In this document: positions 1-7,780 of the stretch, piece by piece | Position numbering within the stretch: the stretch's first letter is position 1 | How the letters are laid out: every line of letters begins with the position of its first letter | Assembly: GCA_017545535.1 (NCBI GenBank) | Contig: JAFWMS010000030.1 | Coordinates: 1-43,364, forward strand | Origin: Clostridia bacterium | GTDB taxonomy: Bacteria > Bacillota > Clostridia > Christensenellales > CAG-138 | Direction of reading: 5' to 3' | DNA length: 43,364 nucleotides | Notes under the pieces: model-generated | The model's input: the letters and a program-made list of their open reading frames with translations, nothing else | Told to the model about the DNA's origin: nothing | Databases searched by the model: none | Position numbers and translations under genes: made by a program

Positions 1-321
1 ACACCAGCATCAAGATCACGGTGATCCCGGGCGAGCTGGAGATCACGCCTGTGGAAGCTGAGTACGAGATCGTGATCACTGGCAACAGCGACACGAAGGT
101 GTACAACGGCAGCGAGCAGAACGTGACCGGGTACACGGTGAGCGCGTACGACGAGACGATCACGCTGAACGGGCCTGCCCAGGATGACGCGAAAGCGACG
201 GCGAAGGGCACCAACGTGGGCACGTACACGATGCCCATGACGGAGGCCGACTTCAGCGCCGCGTCTGAGAACTACACCAACATCAAGATCACGGTGATCC
301 CGGGCGAGCTGGAAATCATCC
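1..321 (+). repeat. Tandem coding repeat, 273-bp period (YDG-type Ig-like unit)
   Basis: The stretch beginning at base 1 recurs almost exactly beginning at base 274 (both read ACACCA, then A or G, then CATCAAGATCACGG and onward). This gives a 273-bp, 91-residue period. Two unit boundaries are visible, and further copies probably lie to the left. High nucleotide identity between the copies suggests recent duplication or recombination among units, which is usual for surface-protein repeats. Confidence 0.75.
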
Positions 322-1475
322 CCCGCACTGTGATTCTGACCAGCGCATCCGGGACCAAGATCTTTGACGGCACGCCGATCCGGCGGAACAACCCGGCCAC
401 CGATATCACAGTGACCGGCGACGGATTCGTGGAAGGCGAAGGCGCGACCTATACCATCACGGGTGTTCAGACTGATGTCGGTGCCAGTGATAACGCGTTC
501 ACCTATGCGCTGAATGAGAACACGAAGGCCGAGAACTACAAGATCACGCAGGTGCGTGGCCGTCTGAGAGTGCTTCCTGAAGAAGTGCCTTTGGGCATTA
601 TCGGCAGCGTCTCCATGATCTTCACCTCTGATACGAATCTGAAGGCGGAAGGCAAGGAAGCGGATGCTTACAAGGAGCTGTATAAGTGGATCAAGGAGAA
701 CAACCCCCGTCTGGGCGCTACGGCGATCATTGGAACCGGTAACGCGGTGGCTGATGGCAAGGACGAGGATGCCTGGAAGCTGATCAAGGAAGAGCTGGAT
801 AAGCTGGAGAGATTGCCCGGCTATTTGCCGTACTACAACATCGCTGGCCGTGTCGAGGTAAACGGCGACGAACTGGATTACGAGACCTACATCGAGCATA
901 AGCTCTGCGAGGTCAGCGAGTGGAACGAGTACGAGCAAGGCCAGATCTGGTTCCAGCCGGATAATGAGCATCAGATGCTGCTGGTCGGTATTGGCCGTCA
1001 GAAGGTGCTGGATCCGGAGACGGCAACGGATGAAGAGCTGGAGACCCAAGAGAAGTGGCTGCGGTTCGTGAACAATGCGATCGCCCGGTATCCTGACTAC
1101 ACCGTGGTGCTGCTGGTGAATGACTTCATCGAGCATGACCCGAACAGCTTGAAGGACGATGGTATGCTGACTGAGTTCGGCAAACTGATCGAGGAGAGGG
1201 TCGTGGCGGTGAACGATAATGTGGCACTGGTCCTGTGCGGCAATGCCGAAGGCACCGCTCGTTGGCACAAGACCTATGGTGAGCGGAACGTGAACGCAAT
1301 CATGTTCAACTACGCCAACGACACGGAGAACGGTCTCGGCTTCTTCCGGCTCGTCACGTTGAACGGCGAGGCCCGGACCATCACGGTCACCACCTACTCG
1401 CCGATCCTGGATAAGGACTCCTATGATGAGGATCATCCGGAGTACGACTTCTACGTGATCGAGGAAGCGTTCTAA
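1..1475 (+). CDS. Secreted YDG/MBG-repeat surface protein with a metallophosphoesterase-like C-terminal domain (5' end missing)
   Basis: The reading frame is open from the left edge (first full codon at base 3), so the N-terminus and any signal peptide lie outside the window. The first 190 visible residues are Ig-like repeats of the YDG/MBG type found in Gram-positive surface proteins: KVYNG, a GTNVGTY motif and an IKITVIPGELEI strand that occurs twice. From about residue 195 the fold pattern matches calcineurin-like metallophosphoesterases: an FTSDT strand, a WIKENNPRLG helix, an IIGTGN strand, and a C-terminal LVLCGNAEG ... TVTTYSP block. At the positions where the family has GD, GNHD and GHxH, this protein has GTGN, AGRV and GNAE, so most metal ligands are gone. 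It is therefore probably a non-catalytic binding or structural domain. The protein ends at TAA 1473-1475 with no sortase motif visible. The family call is by eye. Confidence 0.75.
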   Translation, partial: TSIKITVIPGELEITPVEAEYEIVITGNSDTKVYNGSEQNVTGYTVSAYDETITLNGPAQDDAKATAKGTNVGTYTMPMTEADFSAASENYTNIKITVIPGELEIIPRTVILTSASGTKIFDGTPIRRNNPATDITVTGDGFVEGEGATYTITGVQTDVGASDNAFTYALNENTKAENYKITQVRGRLRVLPEEVPLGIIGSVSMIFTSDTNLKAEGKEADAYKELYKWIKENNPRLGATAIIGTGNAVADGKDEDAWKLIKEELDKLERLPGYLPYYNIAGRVEVNGDELDYETYIEHKLCEVSEWNEYEQGQIWFQPDNEHQMLLVGIGRQKVLDPETATDEELETQEKWLRFVNNAIARYPDYTVVLLVNDFIEHDPNSLKDDGMLTEFGKLIEERVVAVNDNVALVLCGNAEGTARWHKTYGERNVNAIMFNYANDTENGLGFFRLVTLNGEARTITVTTYSPILDKDSYDEDHPEYDFYVIEEAF

Positions 1476-1496
1476 ATCGAATCAGCAACAAACATT

Positions 1497-1530
1497 GGGA
1501 CAGTCCCTCAATTGGGGGACTGTCCCTTTG
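1497..1530 (+). terminator. Strong hairpin after the surface-protein gene
   Basis: Perfect 11-bp arms GGGACAGTCCC (1497-1507) and GGGACTGTCCC (1516-1526) flank an 8-nt loop and are followed by a short TTT run. It starts 21 bases after the stop codon, so termination is the likely role. The T tract is weak, and the arm sequence is of a kind that is often dispersed in Clostridia genomes, so it could also be a small mobile repeat. Confidence 0.6.
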
Positions 1531-1566
1531 CATAGCTAAACCATCCCGGAGGGAGGAACAACAGTG

Positions 1567-1579
1567 ACGCTATAAGCGT
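1567..1579. promoter_or_regulatory. Inverted repeat just upstream of the operon promoter (operator candidate)
   Basis: ACGCT-ATA-AGCGT is a perfect 5-bp inverted repeat ending 12 bp before the -35 box at 1592. The position suits an activator or repressor site for the pilus/c-di-GMP operon. Short palindromes also arise by chance, so this is tentative. Confidence 0.3.
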
Positions 1580-1591
1580 GACAAGTTTGTG

Positions 1592-1620
1592 TTGCATTTT
1601 TATAGGAGAAAACGTATAAT
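1592..1620 (+). promoter_or_regulatory. Sigma-A-type promoter of the pilus/c-di-GMP operon
   Basis: TTGCAT (1592-1597), a 17-bp spacer and a perfect TATAAT (1615-1620). The predicted start is near 1627, leaving a leader of about 45 nt before the TTG start at 1672. This is the best promoter seen ahead of the long one-strand gene run to 13442. Confidence 0.7.
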
Positions 1621-1671
1621 CAAAAAAGAAAAGACCCTTCCTGTGGTGCGGAATGGAAGAAAGAGGTACCT

Positions 1672-2736
1672 TTGGCTTTCAATTATAAACGAATCGTCTG
1701 TCTGCTACTGGGATGCGCGATTCTTCTGCTTGGCTTTTTTCCAGCGGCGCATGCAGAAGGGGAAAGCTCATGTTCGCAGCAATTCGCGCATTATTCGGAG
1801 ACGGAGGCCGGCCCAGTTTCGTTGAGGAACCTCAACGGTGCCATGTTGCATAGCGAGGATCATGCCGAAAAGATCCCCAAGCAGCAGGATACGCCAAAGA
1901 CGGGGACTGTATTGGAAAATGAAACCCCTGAACCTTATTTGATCCTTGTCCCCGAACACGACGGTATCCAGGAAAAACGAAGCGACAAGGCAGTCATCGA
2001 CTATTCCCACATCAACGATGGGTATTTTATGGTTCAGCGGATCAGCGAGACGGACCATCGATATAAAGTGCTCGTCAAGGTCAGAGGCCTCACATACAAT
2101 TACAATATCGACACCGGGAATTGGGCGGCGTTCCCTCTTTCGGAGGGAGACAACACCTATCAGGTCCAAGTGCTCGAGAACGTTTCCGGAACAAAATATG
2201 CGAATGTCATCTCCGTGTCTTTCCAGGCCAAGATGGATGATCCGTTCGCGCCGTTTTTGCGGCCGAACTTGCACGTGAATTATCTGAACGCGCCCAACAC
2301 GATGGAAAAAGGCGCTGAATTGACCGCGGCATGCGAAGGCCCGCTCGGAAAAGTCGGCGCAGTATTTGATTTCATTACGAAGAATATAAACTATGACTAC
2401 CTTCTTGCCGCTACGGTGGAGACCGGGTATCTTCCTGACCTTGACCGGATCCTGAAGCGCAAGCGCGGCATCTGTTACGACTATTCGTCGCTTATGACGG
2501 CTATGCTCCGCAGCCAAAGTGTCCCCTGCAAGCTTGTGTTCGGGTACGTCGGAAAGATATACCATGCCTGGATCAGCGTTTGGGTCGAGGAGGAAGGCTG
2601 GATCGACGTCATCCACTTTGACGGGAAGACGTGGCAGCGGATGGACCCGACGTTTACAGCCGCCGGGACAAGCGACGAGGCAGTCAAAAAATATGTCGGC
2701 AACGGGAAAAACTACGCGGTGAAATTCAGTTTTTGA
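1672..2736 (+). CDS. Exported transglutaminase-like protein
   Basis: A 354-residue protein of the transglutaminase-like cysteine-protease superfamily. A hydrophobic segment at residues 9-25 ending in AAHA-E is a signal peptide, so the protein acts outside the membrane. The C-terminal core holds the family triad: Cys268 in RGICYDY, His298 in YHAW and Asp325 in MDPTF. The middle third is probably an Ig-like or other beta domain. The start chosen is TTG 1672, preceded by an AAGAGGT ribosome site and placed right before the signal peptide. It is the first gene of the run containing GspF, pilin-like proteins and PilT. It may therefore modify, crosslink or trim cell-wall or pilus proteins, but its substrate is not evident from sequence. 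In bacteria this fold can be a protease, an amidase or a crosslinking enzyme. Confidence 0.8.
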   Translation: MAFNYKRIVCLLLGCAILLLGFFPAAHAEGESSCSQQFAHYSETEAGPVSLRNLNGAMLHSEDHAEKIPKQQDTPKTGTVLENETPEPYLILVPEHDGIQEKRSDKAVIDYSHINDGYFMVQRISETDHRYKVLVKVRGLTYNYNIDTGNWAAFPLSEGDNTYQVQVLENVSGTKYANVISVSFQAKMDDPFAPFLRPNLHVNYLNAPNTMEKGAELTAACEGPLGKVGAVFDFITKNINYDYLLAATVETGYLPDLDRILKRKRGICYDYSSLMTAMLRSQSVPCKLVFGYVGKIYHAWISVWVEEEGWIDVIHFDGKTWQRMDPTFTAAGTSDEAVKKYVGNGKNYAVKFSF

Positions 2737-2747
2737 GAGGAAAGAGA

Positions 2748-3782
2748 ATGAAACAACTGTCGAACGATGAGATCAGCACCCTGTTCCGAGAACTCTCATA
2801 CTTGATCCATGCAGGCATGGGCCACGCGGATGCGCTCGCTCTGATGGCGGAGGAGTCGGATCAGAACAAGGCACTGCTGAAGCAGATGGCGGATGATACG
2901 GATCAGGGTCGCTCCCTTAGCGAGGCGGTCGAAGCCACCGGTTGGTTCCCACGGTATGCATCCAATCTTCTCGCCGTGGGCGAGCGTTCCGGTCGCACCG
3001 AAGAGACGCTGAACGCGCTCGCGGACAACTATGAGGGGCAGGATCGATTGAATCGCCAGCTGCGTACCAGTCTTCTGTATCCGGCCATTCTTCTGTTGAT
3101 CATGCTGGTGGTGATCGTGGTGCTGCTCGTCTATGTCCTGCCGATCTTTGACCGTGTATACGCGCAGTTCGGCGTGACCATGACGGGCGTCGCCGGCGGC
3201 CTGCTGTCCTTCGGCCGATTCATGAGCGGCATCATGCCCGTGCTGTGTGGGCTGCTTTGCATTGCGGTCTGTGGGTGCCTGGTGCTCGCGGTTTCCCAGA
3301 CGGTCCGGACGAAGCTGCTGTTGCTCTGGCGCAAGAAGCGGGGCGACAGGGGCGTTGCGCGGCAGATCAACGATACGCGCTTCGCGATGGCGTTGTCCAT
3401 GGGCCTGCATAGCGGCATGGTCATCGAAGACGCGCTGCAGCTTGCAAGTCGAGTGCTGGAGGACGTGCCCTTGGCGAAGGAACGTGTCGATCAGTGCGCG
3501 GACGAGGTGGGAAAGGGCTCTCCTTTGGCGAGCGCCCTGGAGCGTGCTGATTTGATGCCAAAGACGGAATGCCGCCTGCTTTCCGCGGGTCTGCGCAGCG
3601 GCGCAGGGGATTTGGCCATGGAGCAGATCACGGAGCGCATGACCGAGCGTACCGAGCTTACGATCGCCGAGAAGGTGAGCCGGGTGGAGCCGACACTGGT
3701 AATTATCACTTCGCTTCTGGTCGGAATGATTCTGCTCGCGGTGATGCTGCCGCTCGTGAACATCATGTCCACCATCGGGTGA
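2748..3782 (+). CDS. Type II secretion / type IV pilus platform protein (GspF/PilC family)
   Basis: The inner-membrane platform that couples a cytoplasmic ATPase to pilin assembly. The 344 residues hold two T2SSF-type helical domains, each with the family pattern: LSYLIHAGM ... AVGERSG in the first half, and MALSMGLHSGMVIEDAL ... LSAGLRSG in the second. Three membrane helices lie near residues 109-133, 163-184 and 316-340. ATG 2748 is chosen because GAGAGGAAAGAG precedes it and the family-like N-terminus begins there; the frame is open further upstream. Usual family length is about 350-400 residues, so this is a compact but complete member. It follows the transglutaminase-like gene by 11 bp and precedes small pilin-like genes and pilT. 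Confidence 0.87.
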   Translation: MKQLSNDEISTLFRELSYLIHAGMGHADALALMAEESDQNKALLKQMADDTDQGRSLSEAVEATGWFPRYASNLLAVGERSGRTEETLNALADNYEGQDRLNRQLRTSLLYPAILLLIMLVVIVVLLVYVLPIFDRVYAQFGVTMTGVAGGLLSFGRFMSGIMPVLCGLLCIAVCGCLVLAVSQTVRTKLLLLWRKKRGDRGVARQINDTRFAMALSMGLHSGMVIEDALQLASRVLEDVPLAKERVDQCADEVGKGSPLASALERADLMPKTECRLLSAGLRSGAGDLAMEQITERMTERTELTIAEKVSRVEPTLVIITSLLVGMILLAVMLPLVNIMSTIG

Positions 3783-3791
3783 CGAAAAGCG

Positions 3792-4112
3792 ATGAAGAAA
3801 AAGAAATCCGTTGCATATATAGGAAAAGCCGTCCTGTGGCTGGCGGTTATGGGGCTTGTCTTCGCCTTCTTTTTCATCGGCCTCAACAACGTGACGGAGG
3901 AGGTCTCTGAGCAGGGGAGGACGAAACTGGAGGATGCCGTCCGGCGCGCTGCCGTCGCGTGTTATGCGGCGGAGGGAGCGTATCCGCCGGACGTGGAGTA
4001 TATGGTCGAGCATTACGGGCTCACCGTGGACGAAACGCGGTATATCGTGCATTATGAGATCTTTGCGGAGAATCTGATGCCGGATATCACCGTGCTGGAC
4101 AATGTGCAATGA
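3792..4112 (+). CDS. Small single-pass, pilin-like membrane protein
   Basis: 106 residues: a lysine-rich start, a hydrophobic helix at about residues 10-30, then a helical stretch and a short globular tail. The section VACYAAEGAYPPDVEYM resembles the region after the N-terminal helix of major pseudopilins (Y.a.Ga.YP..l). No G-F-x-x-x-E prepilin peptidase site is visible, so it is either an uncleaved relative or an accessory component. Its 3' end overlaps the next gene by 4 bp, so the pair is translationally coupled. The family is not recognised with certainty. Confidence 0.6.
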   Translation: MKKKKSVAYIGKAVLWLAVMGLVFAFFFIGLNNVTEEVSEQGRTKLEDAVRRAAVACYAAEGAYPPDVEYMVEHYGLTVDETRYIVHYEIFAENLMPDITVLDNVQ

Positions 4113-4603
4113 ACGGATTGAGATCTTCTCAAAAACAGAATCTGAGCGGCCTCATGGTGCTGCTGCTGTTCGGCTTGTTCGCGGTATGCATCCTGGTGGT
4201 CCTTCTGTCGGGCACCAGCGTGTATGACAGACTGACGCGCCGCGACGAAGCCGCCTTTGATTCCCGCTCGGCGGCGCAGTATCTGGCGACCCGGATCCAT
4301 CAGGCGGAGAATGCGGAAGCGGTATCTCTTAGGCCCGGGGAGGATGGGAGCGCCATGCTGTGCATCCGCCAGAACTACGGCGAGGATCAATATGAGACGC
4401 TGCTGTATTGCCGGGAGGGCTGGCTTTGCGAGCTGTTCGAAGAAACCGGCGCAGACATCGATGCTTCGGCGGGGGAACGGATCCTCCCCGTGGAGCGCCT
4501 CATCGGGGCATATGACAACGGCCTTCTGACCCTTTCGATCTTTGACGAGAACGGCGAGCAACAGATCGTAACGTTGCTGCGCGGAGGGGAGGTGCTTCCA
4601 TGA
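4109..4603 (+). CDS. DUF4860-like single-pass membrane protein
   Basis: 164 residues: a short cytoplasmic N-terminus, a strongly hydrophobic helix at about residues 14-37 (SGLMVLLLFGLFAVCILVVL), then an extracytoplasmic domain. The pattern LxxGxxVYDRLTRRDEAAFDSRSAAQYLATRIHQ fits DUF4860, a Clostridia family that accompanies GspF and pilin genes; this is recalled, not searched. It probably behaves as a pseudopilin-like subunit. It overlaps both neighbours by 4 bp (ATGA), inside a block of four such genes. Confidence 0.6.
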   Translation: MNGLRSSQKQNLSGLMVLLLFGLFAVCILVVLLSGTSVYDRLTRRDEAAFDSRSAAQYLATRIHQAENAEAVSLRPGEDGSAMLCIRQNYGEDQYETLLYCREGWLCELFEETGADIDASAGERILPVERLIGAYDNGLLTLSIFDENGEQQIVTLLRGGEVLP

Positions 4604-5016
4604 ACCGAAGCAAAGCGCCCCTTGCCCTGATGGGGCAGCTTTTGATGGTGCTTTTTTTTGCGCTGACAGCCGCTATCTGTTTGCAGGCGTTCGCAAAATC
4701 TGAGACGATCTCCCAAAAGAGCGCGGACCGTGACGCCGCGTCTCTGTTAGCGCAGAATGCCGCGGAAACGCTCAAGAGTGTGCACGGAAAGACGGATATA
4801 GCTTGCGGTGTACTGGGCGGGACCGTGGATAACGGTGTCTGGACCTTCCGCGGAGACGCGAACGGCCGGGTCGTCGAGGATGGCGCCTATCATGTGTTGG
4901 CGGAACGTATCGAGGGCGTCGAGAGCGGCTTGGGACGTGCCTGCGTCCGGGTGTTCAATGGGGAAGAAAACGAAATCATCTCACTGATTTGTTCGTGGCA
5001 GGAGGTAGTGGAATGA
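4600..5016 (+). CDS. Small pilin-like membrane protein
   Basis: 138 residues with a hydrophobic helix at about residues 9-31 that leads straight into a polar helix (KSETISQKSADRDAASLLAQNAAETLK). This layout is like minor pseudopilins (PilV/GspI/GspJ), whose helix spans the membrane and packs into the fibre. There is no obvious prepilin peptidase site. It starts with ATGA overlap on the previous gene and ends with ATGA overlap on the next. Its exact family is unknown; the context argues for a component of the same assembly. Confidence 0.55.
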   Translation: MNRSKAPLALMGQLLMVLFFALTAAICLQAFAKSETISQKSADRDAASLLAQNAAETLKSVHGKTDIACGVLGGTVDNGVWTFRGDANGRVVEDGAYHVLAERIEGVESGLGRACVRVFNGEENEIISLICSWQEVVE

Positions 5017-5417
5017 AAGAAGATTTCTCCATCTCCACATTGGGCGGGACCTCGCTCATGCTGATCTTTGCAGTGCTGTGCCTGACGGTGTTCGCCGTGC
5101 TTTCTCTGTCTACGGCAAAAGCAGGGGATCAATTTTCCGAAAGCATGCAGGCTTCTGTTCAGGCGTATTATGAAGCGGACAACGAAGCGGAGGGGATCCT
5201 TGCTGCGCTGCGTCGCGGTGATTATGTGGAGGACGTCGAGGAGGACGGTGACGTCTTCTCCTACCGCTGCCCGATCAACGAGCGGCTGAGCCTGTATGTT
5301 TCGGTGGAGATCCAGGGGGACAGCTATTCCATCTTGCGGTGGCAGGCGGCGGTAGATGACAGCATGATATCGGAGACGCAGGAGCTTTGGGACGGCGCGC
5401 TCCTGCCGGGAATGTAA
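5013..5417 (+). CDS. Small pilin-like membrane protein
   Basis: 134 residues starting at ATG 5013, which overlaps the upstream stop. A GGAGG lies about 8 nt ahead, which favours this start over the more upstream in-frame codons. After a short N-terminus (KEDFSISTLGGTS), one hydrophobic helix (about residues 13-33) leads into a polar helix with AYYEADNEAEGILAALR. The pattern S.qA.YeAd..AE is typical of minor pilins such as PilX, where it follows the membrane helix. The rest is a small beta-rich domain. Together with the three genes before it, it forms the likely fibre or tip set of the system. Confidence 0.55.
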   Translation: MKEDFSISTLGGTSLMLIFAVLCLTVFAVLSLSTAKAGDQFSESMQASVQAYYEADNEAEGILAALRRGDYVEDVEEDGDVFSYRCPINERLSLYVSVEIQGDSYSILRWQAAVDDSMISETQELWDGALLPGM

Positions 5418-5427
5418 GGAGGATCGT

Positions 5428-6486
5428 ATGGACATTTTGGGATACATCACGATTGCCGCGCAGCAGCGCGCGGCGGACCTGTTTATCATCGCCGGTGCAC
5501 CATGTTCCATGCGCATGGACAAGACGATCCGGCAGCTGGATGACCAGAAACTCCTGCCAAACGACACGGAGCTGCTGATCAAGGAGCTGTATAAGCTCGC
5601 CGGTCGGGACATGGATCGGTTTTGCCGGACATGGGACGACGACTTCTCCTTCGCCGTGCCGGGGCTCGCTCGATTCCGCGTGAACACGTATCGCCAGCGC
5701 GGTTCCCTGGCGGCGGTCATCCGGGTGGTCTCCTTCACGATTCCTGACTGGAAGCAGATGCATATCCTGCCCCAGATCATGGAGCTGTCCAAATTGACCA
5801 ACGGCATGGTCCTGGTCACCGGCGCAGCCGACAGCGGCAAGTCGACGACGCTGGCCTGCCTGATCGATGAAATCAACAAGACGCGCTCCTGCCATATCAT
5901 CACCCTGGAGGACCCGATCGAGTACCTGCACAGGGATCGCATGAGCATCATCAGTCAGCGGGAGATGACGATAGATACGGCCACATTTCCGACGGCTCTC
6001 CGGGCTTGCCTTCGCCAGAGCCCGGACGTGATCCAGCTCGGCGAGATGCGCGACATGGAAACGATCCGTGCGGCTATGACGGCGGCTGAAACGGGGCACC
6101 TGCTGCTCACGACGCTGCATACCCGCAGTGCGGTCAGCACGATCGACCGCATCATCGACACCTTCCCTGCAGAACAGCAGGAACAGATTCGGATCCAGCT
6201 TTGCTCAGTGCTGCATACTGTGATTTGCCAGCAGCTGCTTCCCTCTAAACAGGGGAAGCTGGTCCCGGCGTTCGAGATTATGCATATGAACAAGGCCATC
6301 GCCAGCCTTATCCGGGACAGGAAAATCCATCAGATCGACAACACGATCGCCTCCGGTGCCGCAGAGGGCATGATCTCCATGGATCAGTATATCCTCAACC
6401 TCTACCAGGCAGGCGAGATCGATCGGGATACGGCCGTCCGGTTTGCCCGCAACCAGGAGCAGCTTGCCCGTAAGTTGAACGCATAG
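5428..6486 (+). CDS. pilT: Type IV pilus retraction ATPase PilT
   Basis: A hexameric secretion ATPase of 352 residues, the usual PilT length. Visible landmarks are Walker A GAADSGKST (132-140), the Asp box around ITLEDPIEYLH (158-168), Walker B LGEMRD (204-209) and the His box TGHLLLTTLHT (222-232). The motif AIASLIRDRK (290-299) matches the AIRNLIRE signature specific to retraction ATPases. Walker A has AD in place of the usual TG before SGKST; the essential Gly-Lys-Ser-Thr is intact. The start ATG 5428 has a TAAGGAGGATC site. No PilB-type extension ATPase, prepilin peptidase or PilMNO genes are seen in the window. Either they lie elsewhere or PilT powers a reduced machine here. Confidence 0.93.
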   Translation: MDILGYITIAAQQRAADLFIIAGAPCSMRMDKTIRQLDDQKLLPNDTELLIKELYKLAGRDMDRFCRTWDDDFSFAVPGLARFRVNTYRQRGSLAAVIRVVSFTIPDWKQMHILPQIMELSKLTNGMVLVTGAADSGKSTTLACLIDEINKTRSCHIITLEDPIEYLHRDRMSIISQREMTIDTATFPTALRACLRQSPDVIQLGEMRDMETIRAAMTAAETGHLLLTTLHTRSAVSTIDRIIDTFPAEQQEQIRIQLCSVLHTVICQQLLPSKQGKLVPAFEIMHMNKAIASLIRDRKIHQIDNTIASGAAEGMISMDQYILNLYQAGEIDRDTAVRFARNQEQLARKLNA

Positions 6487-6568
6487 GGAAACAGGGCAGA
6501 CGCTGTTCGGCGGGTCCCGCAGGCAACGGGGACGGCGCATGAGGTGCAGATGAGGAAGGAGGTCCGCT

Positions 6569-7768
6569 GTGAAGGAACAGGAAAATGTGCTTTACGTACG
6601 TATGCTTGGCGGCTTTTCCCTGCGATGGAACGGGAAGTTGGTTGCGGGCGGCTCCAAAGCCAGCGATTCCCAGAACGCCAGTCTGCTGCAGCTGCTCATC
6701 CACGAAGGCGAGAAGGGCGTGTCTCGGGACAGGCTGGAGGAATTGCTCTTCGCAGACCGGGATATGAGCAATATCCATCATGCCCTCCAGAGCGTCATAT
6801 ACAATACAAAGAAAAAACTTTTGAAAGCCGGCCTGCCTGCGGAGAACTGCATCGAGCAGGACAAAGGGGTGTTCCGCTGGTCCGGCGACATCCCCACCGT
6901 AGAAGACGCGGCGTATTTCGAAGGGCTGTTCCGCAGTGCTGAGGCGGCTCCCTCCCCGGACGAGCGGCTGGCTCTGTATCTGGACGCCTGCTATGCCTAC
7001 GGGGGCGAGTTTTTGACCGTACAGACCGGGACCATCTGGGCGGCGCGGGAGGCGCGCCGATACAAGGAAATGTTCTGCACCGCCGTGGAGCGCGCCACAG
7101 ACCTGCTGCGGATGAACCAGGACTTCTTCCAGATGGAGAGCCTGGGGCTTTACGCCGCAAGCATAGACCCTCTGGCTGACTGGGAGACCGTGACCATGGA
7201 GGCGTTGGTGTCCTTGGGCCGCAGCGAAGAAGCCCGCAAGCTCTACGACACCACCGTCCAGTATTATTTCAACGAACAGGGACTGCACCCCTCCAAGAGG
7301 CTCCTCGAACAGTTTGACCGACTAGGGGAGAAGATGCAGTATCGCCATGCGGTCTTAGATCAGATCCAAGCAGAGCTTTCTGGCGCCACGGACAGGCAAC
7401 AGGGCGGGTACCTGTGCAATTATCCCGTGTTCCTGGGCATCTATCGCATGGTGGAGCGGATGCTGGAGCGCGGCGGTCAGTCCGTTTTCCTTATGCTCTG
7501 CACGGTCGTGGACAGCAAGGGCAACCCGATGCGTGAAGGCGAGAAACTGGATCAGCTGGTGAGCCGGATGGGCGATGCCGTCCGCCAATCCATCCGCCGG
7601 GGCGACGCCATGTGCCGCTATGGACGGGGACAGTGCCTGGTGCTGCTCATCAACACTACCCGCGAAAACTGCAACGTAATCCAGCGCCGCATCAACGCGC
7701 GCTTTCTCACCGGGCGGCAACGGACCAGCATAGAGTACTACGTGAACAGCGTTTTCTGGACGCCGTAA
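6569..7768 (+). CDS. BTAD-type transcriptional regulator with a GGDEF-like C-terminal region
   Basis: 399 residues starting at GTG 6569 behind AAGGAGGT. The N-terminal ~100 residues resemble the winged-helix DNA-binding domain of SARP/AfsR-type regulators (LGGFSLRWNGK ... LLQLLIHEGEKGVSRDRLEELLF). Residues about 110-260 are helical with BTAD features (YLDACYAYGGEFL, and ALVSLGRSEEARKLYDTTVQYYFNEQGLHPS). The last ~110 residues have the strand-helix order of a GGDEF fold (a VFLMLCTVV strand, GDAVRQSIRRGDAMCRYGRGQCLVLL). The GGDEF residues are replaced by YGRGQ, so it should not make c-di-GMP. This suggests a cytoplasmic regulator that could sense a nucleotide and control the surrounding operon. 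Its target is not known. Confidence 0.75.
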   Translation: MKEQENVLYVRMLGGFSLRWNGKLVAGGSKASDSQNASLLQLLIHEGEKGVSRDRLEELLFADRDMSNIHHALQSVIYNTKKKLLKAGLPAENCIEQDKGVFRWSGDIPTVEDAAYFEGLFRSAEAAPSPDERLALYLDACYAYGGEFLTVQTGTIWAAREARRYKEMFCTAVERATDLLRMNQDFFQMESLGLYAASIDPLADWETVTMEALVSLGRSEEARKLYDTTVQYYFNEQGLHPSKRLLEQFDRLGEKMQYRHAVLDQIQAELSGATDRQQGGYLCNYPVFLGIYRMVERMLERGGQSVFLMLCTVVDSKGNPMREGEKLDQLVSRMGDAVRQSIRRGDAMCRYGRGQCLVLLINTTRENCNVIQRRINARFLTGRQRTSIEYYVNSVFWTP

Positions 7769-7780
7769 AAGGAGGTGCCT

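Noticed and set aside
1476..1671. c-di-GMP riboswitch ahead of the operon
   Set aside because: The leader from about 1627 to 1671 is only ~45 nt and shows none of the conserved GEMM core, so it is too short for a riboswitch.
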